DNA of 64,000 bases from an uncultured Saprospiraceae bacterium. GTDB lineage: Bacteria; Bacteroidota; Bacteroidia; Chitinophagales; Saprospiraceae. How positions within the stretch are numbered: the stretch's first letter is position 1; each line of letters starts with the position of its first letter. Of this stretch, positions 35,392 through 45,247 are shown in pieces. The stretch spans positions 1-64,000 of the forward strand of contig CALJKQ010000063.1 of NCBI GenBank assembly GCA_937973565.1, written 5' to 3'. Below the pieces are notes generated by a model. It saw only the letters and a list, made by a program, of their open reading frames with translations, made no database searches and was not told where the DNA came from. The translations under genes and the position numbers were made by a program.

Positions 35392-38300
35392 ATGAACCCT
35401 AAAACACCGTCTATGCGCTCGATTCTGAATGTAGGCTTATTGCTTTTTACCGTATTGTTTCTGACGAAATCTGAAGCCCAGTATTTTGGTAGAAATAAGC
35501 CCCGCTACAGAGATTTTAATTTCAGGGTTCTGTCAACACCCCATTTCAATCTCCATCATTATTTAAAAACGGACGCGCCAGCTGAACGGATGGCAAGGAT
35601 GGCAGACCAATGGTACAGGTACCATAGCCAGGTAATTGGTGACTCTTTGAGGTCTAAAAATCCGATTATCCTTTACAACAATCATGCAGAATTTCAGCAA
35701 ACCAATGCGATTTCCGGTTCTATCGGCGTAGGAACAGGTGGCGTTACAGAGGCCTTCAAAAACAGGGTTGTGATGCCTTTGACATTCAGCAATCAAACCA
35801 ATTGGCAGGTGCTGGGTCACGAACTTGTTCATGCATTCCAGTTTTATACCATTTTAAATGGCGATTCAACCAACCTGCAGTCGCTTGGCAACCTGCCATT
35901 GTGGATGGTGGAAGGAATGGCAGAGTACATGTCGCTGGGCAGGGTGGATCCATTTACTTCTATGTGGATGAGGGATGCGGTTATCCATAATGACGTACCC
36001 GAGCTGATGAATATGGATGACCCCAATTACTTTCCCTATCGGTATGGACAGGCATTTTGGTCGTTCATGACAGGTACCTATGGAGATGGAGTCATTGCTC
36101 CTCTTTTTAGAAATACAGCCATTTACGGCTTGCCCATTTCCACAGAACTAACCTTGCAAACCTCAGTTGAAAATTTATCAAAGGCTTGGGTTATTGGGGT
36201 TAAAAATCATTATGCTCCTTATCTGCGTGATAAAAAAGAAAGCCCTCCCGGTAAGAAACTATTTTCCGAAGAAAACACCGGTTCTTTCAATGTTTGTCCA
36301 TCGTTAAGTCCCAACGGACGCTATGTGGTTTTCCTATCAGAAAAAGATCTTTTTTCAACCGATTTATTTTTGGCAGATGCCAGAACGGGTAAGATTATCA
36401 ACAAAGTATCATCCCTGATCAAAGACAGCGACCTCGACAACTTCAACTACCTGGAATCCTCCGGTGCCTGGTCGCCCGATGGCAAGGACTTTGTGTTCAT
36501 TGGCATTAAAAAGGGGAAGAATGTACTGGTGATCAAAGATGCCGATTCCGGAAAAACATTGCAGACATTGAATATACCCGGGGTAGATGCATTCTCCAAT
36601 CCGGCCTGGTCGCCCGATAAAACCACTATTGTGGTTACAGGACTGGTAGAAGGACAGCCCGATCTTTATATGTACAATCTTAAAACCAAAAAAGTAAGTC
36701 AGCTTACCAATGATGTGTATTCAGAAATCCATCCCAACTTCAATAAAGAAGGGAGCCTGATAGCCTTTTCATACGACAAAAAGAGCATGGTCGGGGGAAG
36801 GAATCACGGTACTTATACTTACGACCTGGCGATCCTTAAATTGTCTGATAAGAGTATAAGCGTATTGCCCGTTTTCCATGGTGCCGACAATCTCAACCCA
36901 TCATTTGATCACGAAGGAAATCTTTATTTTATCAGTGAGCGGGATGGCATGCGCAATTTGTATAAGTACAATAGTACCACAGGTGAAGTTTTTCAAATGA
37001 CGGATTTGCTCACGGGGATTAGTGGTATTACCAGGTATTCACCGGCCATCACGGTATCTACCCAAAGAGACAAGCTGATGTACACCCATTACTTTAATCA
37101 CGGCTATACCATTTGGGAGACCAGCGGAGCACAGCTTCTCAATCGCAAAGTAAGTGCGGATAGTGTTTCTCTGGAATCAGGAACACTGCCCGTATTGCTG
37201 AAAGGTAAAAAGGATATCGTTAATGCCAATTTATCCACTGCAGATCGATACCAATCGCTTGCCACACTGTCTGATGAACGGTATAAGCCCAGCTTCAAAC
37301 TGGACTTTATTGGAGGGGCTACGGGTGTTGGGGTAGGAAACACCAATATCAACAACGCTGTTGGCTTGCAGGGCGGTGTCAACATGCTCTTCAGCGACAT
37401 GTTGGGCAATCACCAGATTTTTTCTCAGATTGCACTCAATGGAGAAATTCTCGATTTGGCAGGACAAGTAGCCTATTTAAACAGGAGTCATAGGATTGCA
37501 TGGGGTGTAGGTTTTTCACATATTCCTTTGAGGACCGGTTACCAGGATTACTATACCACCAATATCAACAGCCTTCCTTATCTCATTGCGGAAACCAATT
37601 TGATAAGAATTTTTGACAAGACCCTGAGTGTTTTTGCCCACTTACCCTTTTCAAGTACTTTGAGGCTGGAAGGAGGAGTTTCGGGTACTCACCGGGGATT
37701 CAGACAGGATTTGTATCGCGATTATTACCAAATCGTAGGTAATACCTATTATTATGTGGATCAGGAAAGAGAAAAGATTCCCACTGGAGACCGTTTGTAT
37801 TTCAATGATTATTATACGGTAGTAAAAGGATTCGGTGCCATTGCCAACATTGCATTGGTAGGAGACAATTCCTATTTTGGACTCACTTCACCACTGGCAG
37901 GTTATCGCTATAGGCTGGGCCTTGATAAAAGTTTTGGAAACGACGACTACTTTAGTATAACGGCAGATTTTAGAAAATACTTCTGGATGAAACCGGTTTC
38001 TTTGGCATTCAGAGCTACTGCAATATCCCGGTACGAAAAAGTTGTCAATTCGGTATTTCCCTATTACGTGGGAAATATGGGTTTTGTGCGGGGATATGGC
38101 TCTATTTTGTCTACAGAGATTGTGGATGAGCTTCAATTGGATTTCAGTCAGTTGCTGGGTTCCAAAATGGCGGTGGTTGGCTTTGAAGTGAGGTTGCCTT
38201 TCACCGGTCCCAAACAATTGGCTTTGATTGGCAGCAATTTTTTACTCACCGATCTGGCCTTTTTTGTGGATGCCGGTGTTGCTGTGGATGAGTTCAGACA

Positions 38301-38541
38301 CTTTAAAGAAGGAGAGTTGATCTACGCCATACAAAGAGACAACAGTGGAAACGTACTTCTTGACAATAACGGCAATCCCTTATATGCCTATCAGTACCTC
38401 AAACCGGCACTTGCGAGAAGCCTTGGTTTTTCACTTAGGGTCAATATGTTTGGGGCAATGATACTGGAGCCCTATTATGCAAGGCAACTGGAAAGCAAGG
38501 GTCGGTGGACCTTTGGTCTCAATTTGATCCCCGGCTGGTAG
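35392..38541 (+). CDS. Large exported protein: zincin domain, TolB-like propeller and C-terminal beta-barrel
   Basis: A 1,049-aa protein. Residues 1-30 are a signal peptide (ILNVGLLLFTVLFLTKSEAQ). Residues about 40-280 are a gluzincin-like peptidase with HELVHAF (His143, Glu144, His147) and a downstream acidic ligand in VEGMAEY (173-179). Residues about 285-600 hold TolB/PD40-type propeller blades (WSPDGKDFVFIG, WSPDKTTIVVTG, IHPNFNKEGSLIAFS). From about 630 to the end come amphipathic strands with a surface-antigen-like finish (FVRGYG, LAFFVDAGVAVDEF, MILEPYYARQLE), as in outer-membrane beta-barrels. It begins at ATG 35392, with an in-frame TTG just before. It is possibly an outer-membrane-tethered peptidase; function unknown. 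Confidence 0.8.
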   Translation: MNPKTPSMRSILNVGLLLFTVLFLTKSEAQYFGRNKPRYRDFNFRVLSTPHFNLHHYLKTDAPAERMARMADQWYRYHSQVIGDSLRSKNPIILYNNHAEFQQTNAISGSIGVGTGGVTEAFKNRVVMPLTFSNQTNWQVLGHELVHAFQFYTILNGDSTNLQSLGNLPLWMVEGMAEYMSLGRVDPFTSMWMRDAVIHNDVPELMNMDDPNYFPYRYGQAFWSFMTGTYGDGVIAPLFRNTAIYGLPISTELTLQTSVENLSKAWVIGVKNHYAPYLRDKKESPPGKKLFSEENTGSFNVCPSLSPNGRYVVFLSEKDLFSTDLFLADARTGKIINKVSSLIKDSDLDNFNYLESSGAWSPDGKDFVFIGIKKGKNVLVIKDADSGKTLQTLNIPGVDAFSNPAWSPDKTTIVVTGLVEGQPDLYMYNLKTKKVSQLTNDVYSEIHPNFNKEGSLIAFSYDKKSMVGGRNHGTYTYDLAILKLSDKSISVLPVFHGADNLNPSFDHEGNLYFISERDGMRNLYKYNSTTGEVFQMTDLLTGISGITRYSPAITVSTQRDKLMYTHYFNHGYTIWETSGAQLLNRKVSADSVSLESGTLPVLLKGKKDIVNANLSTADRYQSLATLSDERYKPSFKLDFIGGATGVGVGNTNINNAVGLQGGVNMLFSDMLGNHQIFSQIALNGEILDLAGQVAYLNRSHRIAWGVGFSHIPLRTGYQDYYTTNINSLPYLIAETNLIRIFDKTLSVFAHLPFSSTLRLEGGVSGTHRGFRQDLYRDYYQIVGNTYYYVDQEREKIPTGDRLYFNDYYTVVKGFGAIANIALVGDNSYFGLTSPLAGYRYRLGLDKSFGNDDYFSITADFRKYFWMKPVSLAFRATAISRYEKVVNSVFPYYVGNMGFVRGYGSILSTEIVDELQLDFSQLLGSKMAVVGFEVRLPFTGPKQLALIGSNFLLTDLAFFVDAGVAVDEFRHFKEGELIYAIQRDNSGNVLLDNNGNPLYAYQYLKPALARSLGFSLRVNMFGAMILEPYYARQLESKGRWTFGLNLIPGW

Positions 38542-38556
38542 TCAATAAAAAGATGA

Positions 38557-39573
38557 TCAGGGTTTGGCAGTCTGGTCTATATCGCCTGCTTTAATGGCCA
38601 AAAAGTAAACATGGGTAGCATCATCACTTGCTGTATATGAAAAACACAATTCCGGGTTTTTCCAGCTTAGATCCTGCCATGGATTTTGGGGATTGGGGAA
38701 GACGTAATTTTTATCCATGATGATCCATGAATGGGCTTTGCTGAAAGCACTTTGAAAGCCGTACAACATGCGTTTAAGTTCAGTAAGATCCGCCGCTGTC
38801 AGCTTATTGTCGTTGTTTACATCTGCGGCAATCAGTTGATAGGGATTGGTTATTTTTTTGATTCCTAGAATGTGATTACGCAGCAGCAGCAGATCATTGA
38901 TGCCAATACCATTGCCTGCGTTGGTTTCTTTGTTAACGAATGCACACATTTCCACTCCAAATTCAGGCACATTGGCGCACAAAACATGGTCGCCCGACAA
39001 GTATAGAGGAAACTCGGGCCTATTTGCTTCCAATCTTGCATTGAACTGGGTGAGCCCTTCTTCTTTGACGGTAGTCACATGAAAATTTATGAGATGGCAG
39101 CTGTAGGGTTCATTATCAATGATGGTAAGCTTGATGGTGCCAGAGGTAGCATTAAATGCCTCATCCCAAACCGTTATCTGTTGGTCGATAGGCGAAGCAG
39201 CTACAAAGCAGGTGCGAAAAACCATTTCTGAAGATAGGTAAGTGGGATTCCACTTTTGGGCTTTGCCCACACTAAATTCGTATTCACTTGCCGCTTTTCC
39301 ATTACCTTTAAAAAAGTGAACCTCATTGAGTTTATCTACCATGGGTTTTGCACCGTCAAAAGTGTACCTAAGTTTCTCTTTTGGACTGCAATTGTCACTT
39401 ACCGTTTTTTGAAAATCAATAGCCCACAGCTGTACTGCATGGTTAGCTAACAGGGCGGTAGATAAGGAGACAAAAGTAGCATTGGGAGCGATTGTATCTC
39501 CTTCGCAGGGATTTTGAGAATGTGCATAAAATAGCATGGACACTGCAACAGCAGTAAGGATGAATTTTTTCAT
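38557..39573 (-). CDS. Secreted protein with dockerin-type repeat
   Basis: A 338-aa protein with a signal peptide (MKKFILTAVAVSMLFYAHSQ). A Cys-containing N-terminal region, then at about residues 225-275 a dockerin-like pair of calcium loops (NGIGINDLLLLRNHILG and DVNNDNKLTAADLTELKRM). The protein ends soon after AIKAGDIDQTAKP without the type IX sorting domain that usually follows this module in Saprospiria, so the C-terminus may be lost. The frame extends upstream of ATG 39573, but the signal peptide and a -7 box at 39603-39610 fix this start. Confidence 0.75.
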   Translation of the reverse strand: MKKFILTAVAVSMLFYAHSQNPCEGDTIAPNATFVSLSTALLANHAVQLWAIDFQKTVSDNCSPKEKLRYTFDGAKPMVDKLNEVHFFKGNGKAASEYEFSVGKAQKWNPTYLSSEMVFRTCFVAASPIDQQITVWDEAFNATSGTIKLTIIDNEPYSCHLINFHVTTVKEEGLTQFNARLEANRPEFPLYLSGDHVLCANVPEFGVEMCAFVNKETNAGNGIGINDLLLLRNHILGIKKITNPYQLIAADVNNDNKLTAADLTELKRMLYGFQSAFSKAHSWIIMDKNYVFPNPQNPWQDLSWKNPELCFSYTASDDATHVYFLAIKAGDIDQTAKP

Positions 39574-39602
39574 AATGGTAAATATTTTCGGGGAGCCGTA
39601 AA

Positions 39603-39610
39603 CAAATATA
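39603..39610 (-). promoter_or_regulatory. Bacteroidota -7 box (TATATTTG) for the dockerin-protein gene
   Basis: An exact TAnnTTTG match on the minus strand, 30 bases before the ATG at 39573. Confidence 0.5.
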
Positions 39611-39939
39611 GTAATAAATGCAAAACAAGTCATGCTTTTATTCTGATGAATAGATCTCAACCGAGAGCCAGGAATTTAAAATTCAGAATTAAATTTGGTG
39701 AATGTGCATATACGTCCCGGTGACTCCAAATGTTATTTTTATTTCCAACGTTTCTCTTGTGCTTAATATTGATTGAGTAAATAAAACATTAACTTATTCA
39801 GCCCTCCGTTCCCCTTGTTTTTTGGGAACATCTTGGTGGAATAAATATGGCAACTTGTCGAAGAAATGGCTGATTTGGGACATTAATGTTTGTAGACCAT
39901 TTGAATACTCGCTATCTTACGGATTGTAAATTGTAATTC
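39611..39939. other. Intergenic region between the dockerin protein and nfeD genes
   Basis: There is no credible reading frame. A small hairpin GTTCCC/GGGAAC lies at 39808-39829. The rest is AT rich and must carry the nfeD promoter, for which no exact -7 box was found. Confidence 0.5.
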
Positions 39940-40479
39940 ATGGATTTTATTGAAAATGCAGAACCCCTGCTAAGACTGTTGTGGTACATTGCACTGCCGG
40001 TCAGTCTCATTTTTATCATTCAAAGCATTCTGACATTTGTGGGTGTTGATCACGATCACGACACCTCCTGGGATGGCCCCATGGATGTATTTACATTCAG
40101 GAATCTCATCAATTTTTTCATCGGATTTTCCTGGACCGGTATTTCATTTTACAATACGATTGAAAATAAGACACTGCTTATTGGACTGGCTGCCCTGGCA
40201 GGTGCTGCTTTTGTTTATTTATTTTTCCTGATCATAGCCCAGTTTATCAAACTCGAAGAAGACAACACCTTTAATATCTACGACGCTTTAAATGAAGTGG
40301 CTTCCGTATATTTAAGAATTCCGGCCAACAGAAGCGGAAGAGGGAAAATTCAGATTTCCATCAAAGGCACCACTCACGAAATTGAGGCCCTAACTGAGGG
40401 TGAAGAAATTCAAACGGGCAGTTCGGTGAGGGTCACGCAGATTGAAAACACAAGCCTGGTGCTGGTTGAAAAAATATAA
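39940..40479 (+). CDS. NfeD-like membrane protein, flotillin partner
   Basis: A 179-aa protein with about three hydrophobic helices (ALPVSLIFIIQSILTFV, a helix near FFIGFSWTGISF, and LIGLAALAGAAFVYLFFLII) and a C-terminal OB-fold typical of NfeD (SVYLRIPANRSGRGKIQI, then TGSSVRVTQIENTSLVLVEKI). It lies 16 bases before the flotillin gene, the same arrangement as yuaF-floT in Bacillus. It probably acts in organising membrane microdomains with the flotillin. Confidence 0.85.
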   Translation: MDFIENAEPLLRLLWYIALPVSLIFIIQSILTFVGVDHDHDTSWDGPMDVFTFRNLINFFIGFSWTGISFYNTIENKTLLIGLAALAGAAFVYLFFLIIAQFIKLEEDNTFNIYDALNEVASVYLRIPANRSGRGKIQISIKGTTHEIEALTEGEEIQTGSSVRVTQIENTSLVLVEKI

Positions 40480-40495
40480 ATAAAAACAGAACCCA

Positions 40496-41992
40496 ATGAT
40501 AACTCCACTTATTAGTATTCTTGTATTTGTGTTGGTGGTTTTTGTGACCATCGCAGCGCTTATTTCGCGGTACAAACGCTGTCCGTCTGATAAAATCCTG
40601 GTTGTTTATGGAAAGACAGGCGGCACATCGGCCAAGTGCATCCATGGTGGTGGCGCTTTTATATGGCCGGTTATTCAGGATTACGCCTACCTCGACCTCA
40701 AACCCATATCCATAGAAGCCAACCTCACCAATGCACTGAGCCGGCAAAACATCAGGGTGGATGTGCCTTGCCGCTTTACGATAGCCATTTCTACCGAAGT
40801 GGACAGTATGAACAATGCAGCGGAAAGGTTGCTAGGCCTGGCTCCGGAACAAATTCAGGAGCTTTCCAAAGACATACTGTTTGGTCAGCTCAGATTGGTC
40901 ATCGCCACAATGACCATTGAAGAGATCAATTCAGACAGGGATAAATTCTTGGACAACATCTCCAAAAACGTCGATACTGAACTCAAAAAGATTGGTTTGA
41001 AACTGATCAACGTAAACGTAACGGATATCAAAGACGAAAGCGGCTACATTGAAGCTCTGGGTAAAGAAGCAGCCGCCAAAGCCATCAACGAAGCCAAAAT
41101 CAGCGTAGCCGAGCAGGAAAAAATCGGTGAGACCGGAAAAGCCATGGCAGATCGCGAACGGGACATTAGCATTGCCGAGACCCATAGAGACCGCGATGTA
41201 AAAATTGCAATGACCCAAAAAGACAGAGAAATAAGCATTGCATCGGCCCATAAAGATGAATCCATAGGGAAAGCAGAAGCCGAAAGAGATACGAGGGTGA
41301 AAACCTCTGAAGCCAATGCCATTGCTGTTCAAGGTGAAAACGCAGCAAAAATCAACATTGCTACCTCAGATGCCCTGAGAAGGGAGAAAGAAGCGGAAGC
41401 CTTGCGTATCGCCATCACGGCAGAAAAAGTACAACAGGCCCGTGCTTTGGAAGAAGCCTATTTGGCTGAACAGAAAGCCGAATTGGCGAGGTCAGAGCGG
41501 GAGCGCTCAACCCAGATTGCCAATGTTGTGATACCCGCAGAAATTGCCAAACAACGCGCCATCATTGAAGCCCAGGCCAATGCGGAGAGAATTAGAGAAA
41601 ACGCCAAAGGAGAGGCCGACGCCATTTATGCCAAAATGGAAGCCGAAGCCAAAGGTTTGTTGGAAATCCTCACCAAACAGGCAGAGGGATATGAGCAAGT
41701 GGTCAAAGCTGCCGGAGGAGATCCTGCAAAAGCGTTCCAGCTCTTGTTGATTGAGAAGCTTCCAGAGTTGGTTAAAACACAAGTTGAAGCCGTTAAGAAC
41801 ATCAAAATCGATAAAATCACGGTTTGGGATTCCGGTCAGCATGGCGGAGAGAATGGCACTACAGCTAACTTTGTTTCCGGAATGATGAAGTCCGTGCCTC
41901 CCTTGAACGATTTGTTTAATATGGCCGGCCTCAACTTGCCAACCTATTTGAAAGGAGAAGAACAGAAAGATAAACAAGAGGAAAAAGAATAA
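40496..41992 (+). CDS. Flotillin (SPFH-domain) membrane scaffold protein
   Basis: A 498-aa protein with an N-terminal membrane helix (ISILVFVLVVFVTIAALI), an SPFH domain at about residues 30-210 (YGKTGGTSAKCIHGGGAFIWPVIQDY, abridged by domain), and a long Ala/Glu-rich coiled coil (AEKVQQARALEEAYLAEQK, AIIEAQANAERIRENAKGE). A C-terminal tail ends in Lys/Glu repeats. It assembles into membrane scaffolds together with the NfeD partner directly upstream. Confidence 0.93.
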   Translation: MITPLISILVFVLVVFVTIAALISRYKRCPSDKILVVYGKTGGTSAKCIHGGGAFIWPVIQDYAYLDLKPISIEANLTNALSRQNIRVDVPCRFTIAISTEVDSMNNAAERLLGLAPEQIQELSKDILFGQLRLVIATMTIEEINSDRDKFLDNISKNVDTELKKIGLKLINVNVTDIKDESGYIEALGKEAAAKAINEAKISVAEQEKIGETGKAMADRERDISIAETHRDRDVKIAMTQKDREISIASAHKDESIGKAEAERDTRVKTSEANAIAVQGENAAKINIATSDALRREKEAEALRIAITAEKVQQARALEEAYLAEQKAELARSERERSTQIANVVIPAEIAKQRAIIEAQANAERIRENAKGEADAIYAKMEAEAKGLLEILTKQAEGYEQVVKAAGGDPAKAFQLLLIEKLPELVKTQVEAVKNIKIDKITVWDSGQHGGENGTTANFVSGMMKSVPPLNDLFNMAGLNLPTYLKGEEQKDKQEEKE

Positions 41993-42051
41993 CCGCAGCA
42001 TGGCAACTTCCGGCCTATAAAATATTGTCGGAAACAGGAAGCTCTGCTGCC

Positions 42052-42088
42052 GGATACCCACATTAAAACGGCAATGATGTGGGTATCC
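42052..42088. terminator. Strong 12-bp hairpin between flotillin and helicase genes
   Basis: A perfect inverted repeat, GGATACCCACAT / ATGTGGGTATCC, with a 13-base loop. No T tract follows on the plus strand, so it may be a factor-assisted terminator or a regulatory hairpin. It ends 13 bases before the helicase -7 box. Confidence 0.55.
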
Positions 42089-42101
42089 TTAAAAAATGCA
42101 G

Positions 42102-42109
42102 TAGCTTTG
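42102..42109 (+). promoter_or_regulatory. Bacteroidota -7 box (TAGCTTTG) for the RhlE-type helicase
   Basis: An exact TAnnTTTG match 24 bases before ATG 42133. It rules out the earlier in-frame start at 42079. Confidence 0.5.
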
Positions 42110-42132
42110 CAGCCAATTTTATAAGATATCAA

Positions 42133-43353
42133 ATGACTTTTGAGGAATTAGGGTTGCACGACCAACTGTTGGAAGCACTGTCGTATATGGGTTTTGAACA
42201 GGCAACACCCATCCAGGAGCAGGCTATTCCAGCCATTCTTGAAGGTCGGGACCTGATAGCATGTGCCCAAACAGGTACAGGAAAAACAGGAGCGTTTACC
42301 ATACCCTTGTTGCAGCTGCTTTCGGAACACAGAGACAGAGGTGCCATGATCATCGTGCCTACCCGCGAATTGGCCATCCAAATCGACCAGCAGATTGAGG
42401 GGTTTGGTTATTTCTTGGGCATCCATTCCCTACCCGTTTATGGAGGTGGTGATGGATCGGGCTGGGATCAGCAGAAAAAAGCATTGGTACAAGGCGTAGA
42501 CATCATCGTGGCTACTCCGGGCAAACTCATTTCTTATCTCAACCTTGGCCATGTGAAGTTGGATCACATCCGATACCTCATCCTGGACGAGGCAGACCGA
42601 ATGATGGACATGGGATTCCGGGATGATATCAACAAAATCATTTCTCACCTTCCAAAGGAACGTCAGAATTTGTTGTTCAGTGCTACCATGCCTCCTAAAA
42701 TCAGGGAGTTGTCGCATCGTTTGCTGAAAAATCCATTTGAAATCACCCTTTCCATTTCAAAACCTGCAGAAGGAGTACTGCAGGCAGCTTACATCTGCCA
42801 CGACCACCAAAAGACACCGCTGCTCACCCGGTTGATAGCAGACAAGCCCAACTACAAGAGTATTTTGATCTTCAGCTCCACCAAAAAAAATGTAAACACC
42901 ATTTTGCAATCCCTTCGCAAGCACAAAATTGCAGCAGAAGGCGTGTCTTCAGACCTGGAACAACAGGAAAGGGAAGAAGTGCTCAGCAGGTTCAGATCCA
43001 AACAAACGCGCATTTTGGTGGCTACCGATGTATTGAGTCGTGGAATCGACATCAAGGACATCAATCTCGTAATCAACTACGATGTGCCTAAAAACGCTGA
43101 AGATTATGTTCACAGGGTTGGACGAACCGCGAGGGCCGACACCACGGGTGTTGCCTTGACATTTGTCAATGAAAAAGACATGTACGATTTTGCTCAGATT
43201 GAAGCCCTTATTGAAGCTACAATTACCAAGGTAGCTGTGCCTGAAGACCTGGGGGAGGTACCGGTTTGGAAGCCGGTCAGGCAACGCAGACCCATGGGTT
43301 CCAGGGGTGGAGGCAAAAAACCGGGCAGAAAACCAAGCGGAGGAAAAAAATAA
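42133..43353 (+). CDS. DEAD-box RNA helicase (RhlE-like)
   Basis: A 406-aa ATP-dependent RNA helicase. Motifs in order: Q motif (GFEQATPIQEQAIP), I (AQTGTGKT), Ia (PTRELAIQ), II (LDEADRM), III (SATMP), IV (ILIFSSTKK), V (TDVLSRGIDI), VI (HRVGRTARA). A basic Gly/Arg/Lys-rich tail follows. It starts at ATG 42133 after a -7 box; the longer frame from 42079 is not used. It likely works in ribosome assembly or mRNA turnover. Confidence 0.93.
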   Translation: MTFEELGLHDQLLEALSYMGFEQATPIQEQAIPAILEGRDLIACAQTGTGKTGAFTIPLLQLLSEHRDRGAMIIVPTRELAIQIDQQIEGFGYFLGIHSLPVYGGGDGSGWDQQKKALVQGVDIIVATPGKLISYLNLGHVKLDHIRYLILDEADRMMDMGFRDDINKIISHLPKERQNLLFSATMPPKIRELSHRLLKNPFEITLSISKPAEGVLQAAYICHDHQKTPLLTRLIADKPNYKSILIFSSTKKNVNTILQSLRKHKIAAEGVSSDLEQQEREEVLSRFRSKQTRILVATDVLSRGIDIKDINLVINYDVPKNAEDYVHRVGRTARADTTGVALTFVNEKDMYDFAQIEALIEATITKVAVPEDLGEVPVWKPVRQRRPMGSRGGGKKPGRKPSGGKK

Positions 43354-43551
43354 GCCACCATATAAAATTTGCCACAGTAGTTTTACAAATTCTGCGTTTA
43401 GGCAGTCACAAACCCTGAAATGGTGGATTTAGCAGAATAATATTTTGAATATAGCCTCCTGGGAAATTTAACCGTTTAGTTACCAATCTTTTATCGACGA
43501 AAATCGACATAATATTTTGTCGTTTTCTTTTTTTTGGAGGAAAATTCTGCT

Positions 43552-43559
43552 TACCTTTG
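43552..43559 (+). promoter_or_regulatory. Bacteroidota -7 box (TACCTTTG) of the atpBEFHAG operon
   Basis: An exact TAnnTTTG match with a TTTG at 43533-43536 upstream (spacer 15, rather short). It lies 29 bases before ATG 43589 and overrides the ORF start at 43517. Confidence 0.55.
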
Positions 43560-43588
43560 CCCACGTTTTGCAAGACCCTTCGAAGATC

Positions 43589-44914
43589 ATGAGCCAAAAA
43601 CACATTTTCCACTTCATTTTTGCCCTGTTTATCGCGTTTTCAGCGGCTGCACAGGATCACGGCCAGGCTACTGAAAGCCATGGAACAGATACCACAATGC
43701 ATGCTCAGGCGCATACTGCTGATCAACCGATGCATGCAGAAGAAGGTGCCGGCCATGAGGCAGAAGGCCATGGTCACGCAGAATATGATCCGGCAGGAAC
43801 AGCCATTCACCACATCAGTGACGCCAATGTTTACAGCATCCTGGATTTTGTGAGAATTCCGCTGCCGATGATTTTGTACGCCCCCGAAACCGGATGGGAT
43901 GTGTTTTTGTCAAACAAGTTTCACCCCGGCCACCATGAAGACGGCCATATGGCGTATAAAAAATATGTAATGCACCACGGAAGTGTGTTTCGCATTGCAG
44001 ATCCGGCTTATACAGCGGAAGAAGCAGAAGTAGAGGGCTTTACCCACAAAGTTGAAGAAAAAGAAGGCAAGCCGGTAGATGTGTATTTTGCCACTATCGG
44101 AGGCACGGAATACAGATTGCACCCAAGGACCACACTCGATGGAGGTGTACTGGGAGGGGGAATCACCCCATTTTTTGATTATTCCATCACTAAAAATGTA
44201 TTGTCAATGATCCTGGTGGCGCTGCTGCTCGGATTTTTCTTTATCAAAGCCGCAAAGGCATACAAAGCCAATCCCGACAAAAGCCCCAAAGGCGTTCAAA
44301 ACGTATTGGAGACTATGTTTTTATACATCAGAGATGAGGTGGCCATTCCATTTATCGGCAAGGAAAAGTACATGAAGTATCTGCCATTGCTGATGAGCAT
44401 CTTCTTTTTTGTATTGGGTCTGAACCTTTTTGGTCAGGTTCCCTTTTTGGGCAGTGTAAACGTAACCGGGAACTTGTCGGTTACCATGATTATTGCCCTT
44501 GTTGTATTTGTCATCGTTAATATCAACGGCAACAAACACTACTGGCAGCATATTTTCTGGATGCCGGGCGTACCGGTACCGGTAAAAATCCTTTTGGCAG
44601 GAGTAGAATTTATGTCGTTGTTCATCAAACCATTGACCCTGATGCTTCGTTTGGCGGGCAACATTTCTGCCGGCCACATAGCCATTCTGAGTTTTATCGG
44701 TTTGATCTTCATTTTTGGAAAATCAGGTGAAAGTATGTCGGGAGGAGCCATTGGTACTGCCATGGCCATTCCACTTACCCTGTTTATGATGGCTATTGAA
44801 TTGATCGTAGCCTTTGTGCAGGCCTTTGTATTTACAATATTGACAGCATCTTATATAGGAGCTGCCATTGAAGATGCGCACCATGGTGACGACCATGCAC
44901 ATGCACATCATTAA
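43589..44914 (+). CDS. atpB: F0F1 ATP synthase subunit a
   Basis: A 441-aa membrane channel subunit. Unlike the E. coli protein it begins with a signal peptide (FHFIFALFIAFSAAAQ) and a His-rich periplasmic head of about 90 residues (HGHAEYDPAG). Five to six membrane helices follow. The essential Arg is in LMLRLAGNISAGH, and the last helices run through ELIVAFVQAFVFTILTASYIG. The C-terminus is again His rich. This extended form is usual in Bacteroidota. It is the first gene of the operon. Confidence 0.95.
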   Translation: MSQKHIFHFIFALFIAFSAAAQDHGQATESHGTDTTMHAQAHTADQPMHAEEGAGHEAEGHGHAEYDPAGTAIHHISDANVYSILDFVRIPLPMILYAPETGWDVFLSNKFHPGHHEDGHMAYKKYVMHHGSVFRIADPAYTAEEAEVEGFTHKVEEKEGKPVDVYFATIGGTEYRLHPRTTLDGGVLGGGITPFFDYSITKNVLSMILVALLLGFFFIKAAKAYKANPDKSPKGVQNVLETMFLYIRDEVAIPFIGKEKYMKYLPLLMSIFFFVLGLNLFGQVPFLGSVNVTGNLSVTMIIALVVFVIVNINGNKHYWQHIFWMPGVPVPVKILLAGVEFMSLFIKPLTLMLRLAGNISAGHIAILSFIGLIFIFGKSGESMSGGAIGTAMAIPLTLFMMAIELIVAFVQAFVFTILTASYIGAAIEDAHHGDDHAHAHH

Positions 44915-44923
44915 TTAGAATAA

Positions 44924-45157
<234 letters not shown>

Positions 45158-45174
45158 TCTGGCGTCCAACCAAG

Positions 45175-45217
45175 AAAAAACAGACCGGCAATGCGGTTGG
45201 CGGAGCGGTCTGTTTTT
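45175..45217 (+). terminator. Intra-operon terminator/attenuator after atpE
   Basis: The stem AAAAACAGACCG / CGGTCTGTTTTT, followed by ATTAAAAA, lies between atpE and atpF. Its form is that of an intrinsic terminator, so partial read-through could raise atpB-atpE mRNA relative to the later genes. Confidence 0.75.
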
Positions 45218-45247
45218 ATTAAAAAAATCTAAAACAACATCATAACT

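Noticed and set aside
43517..43588. N-terminal extension of AtpB from the first in-frame TTG
   Set aside because: A -7 box at 43552-43559 lies within this stretch, and the ATG at 43589 gives a proper signal peptide.
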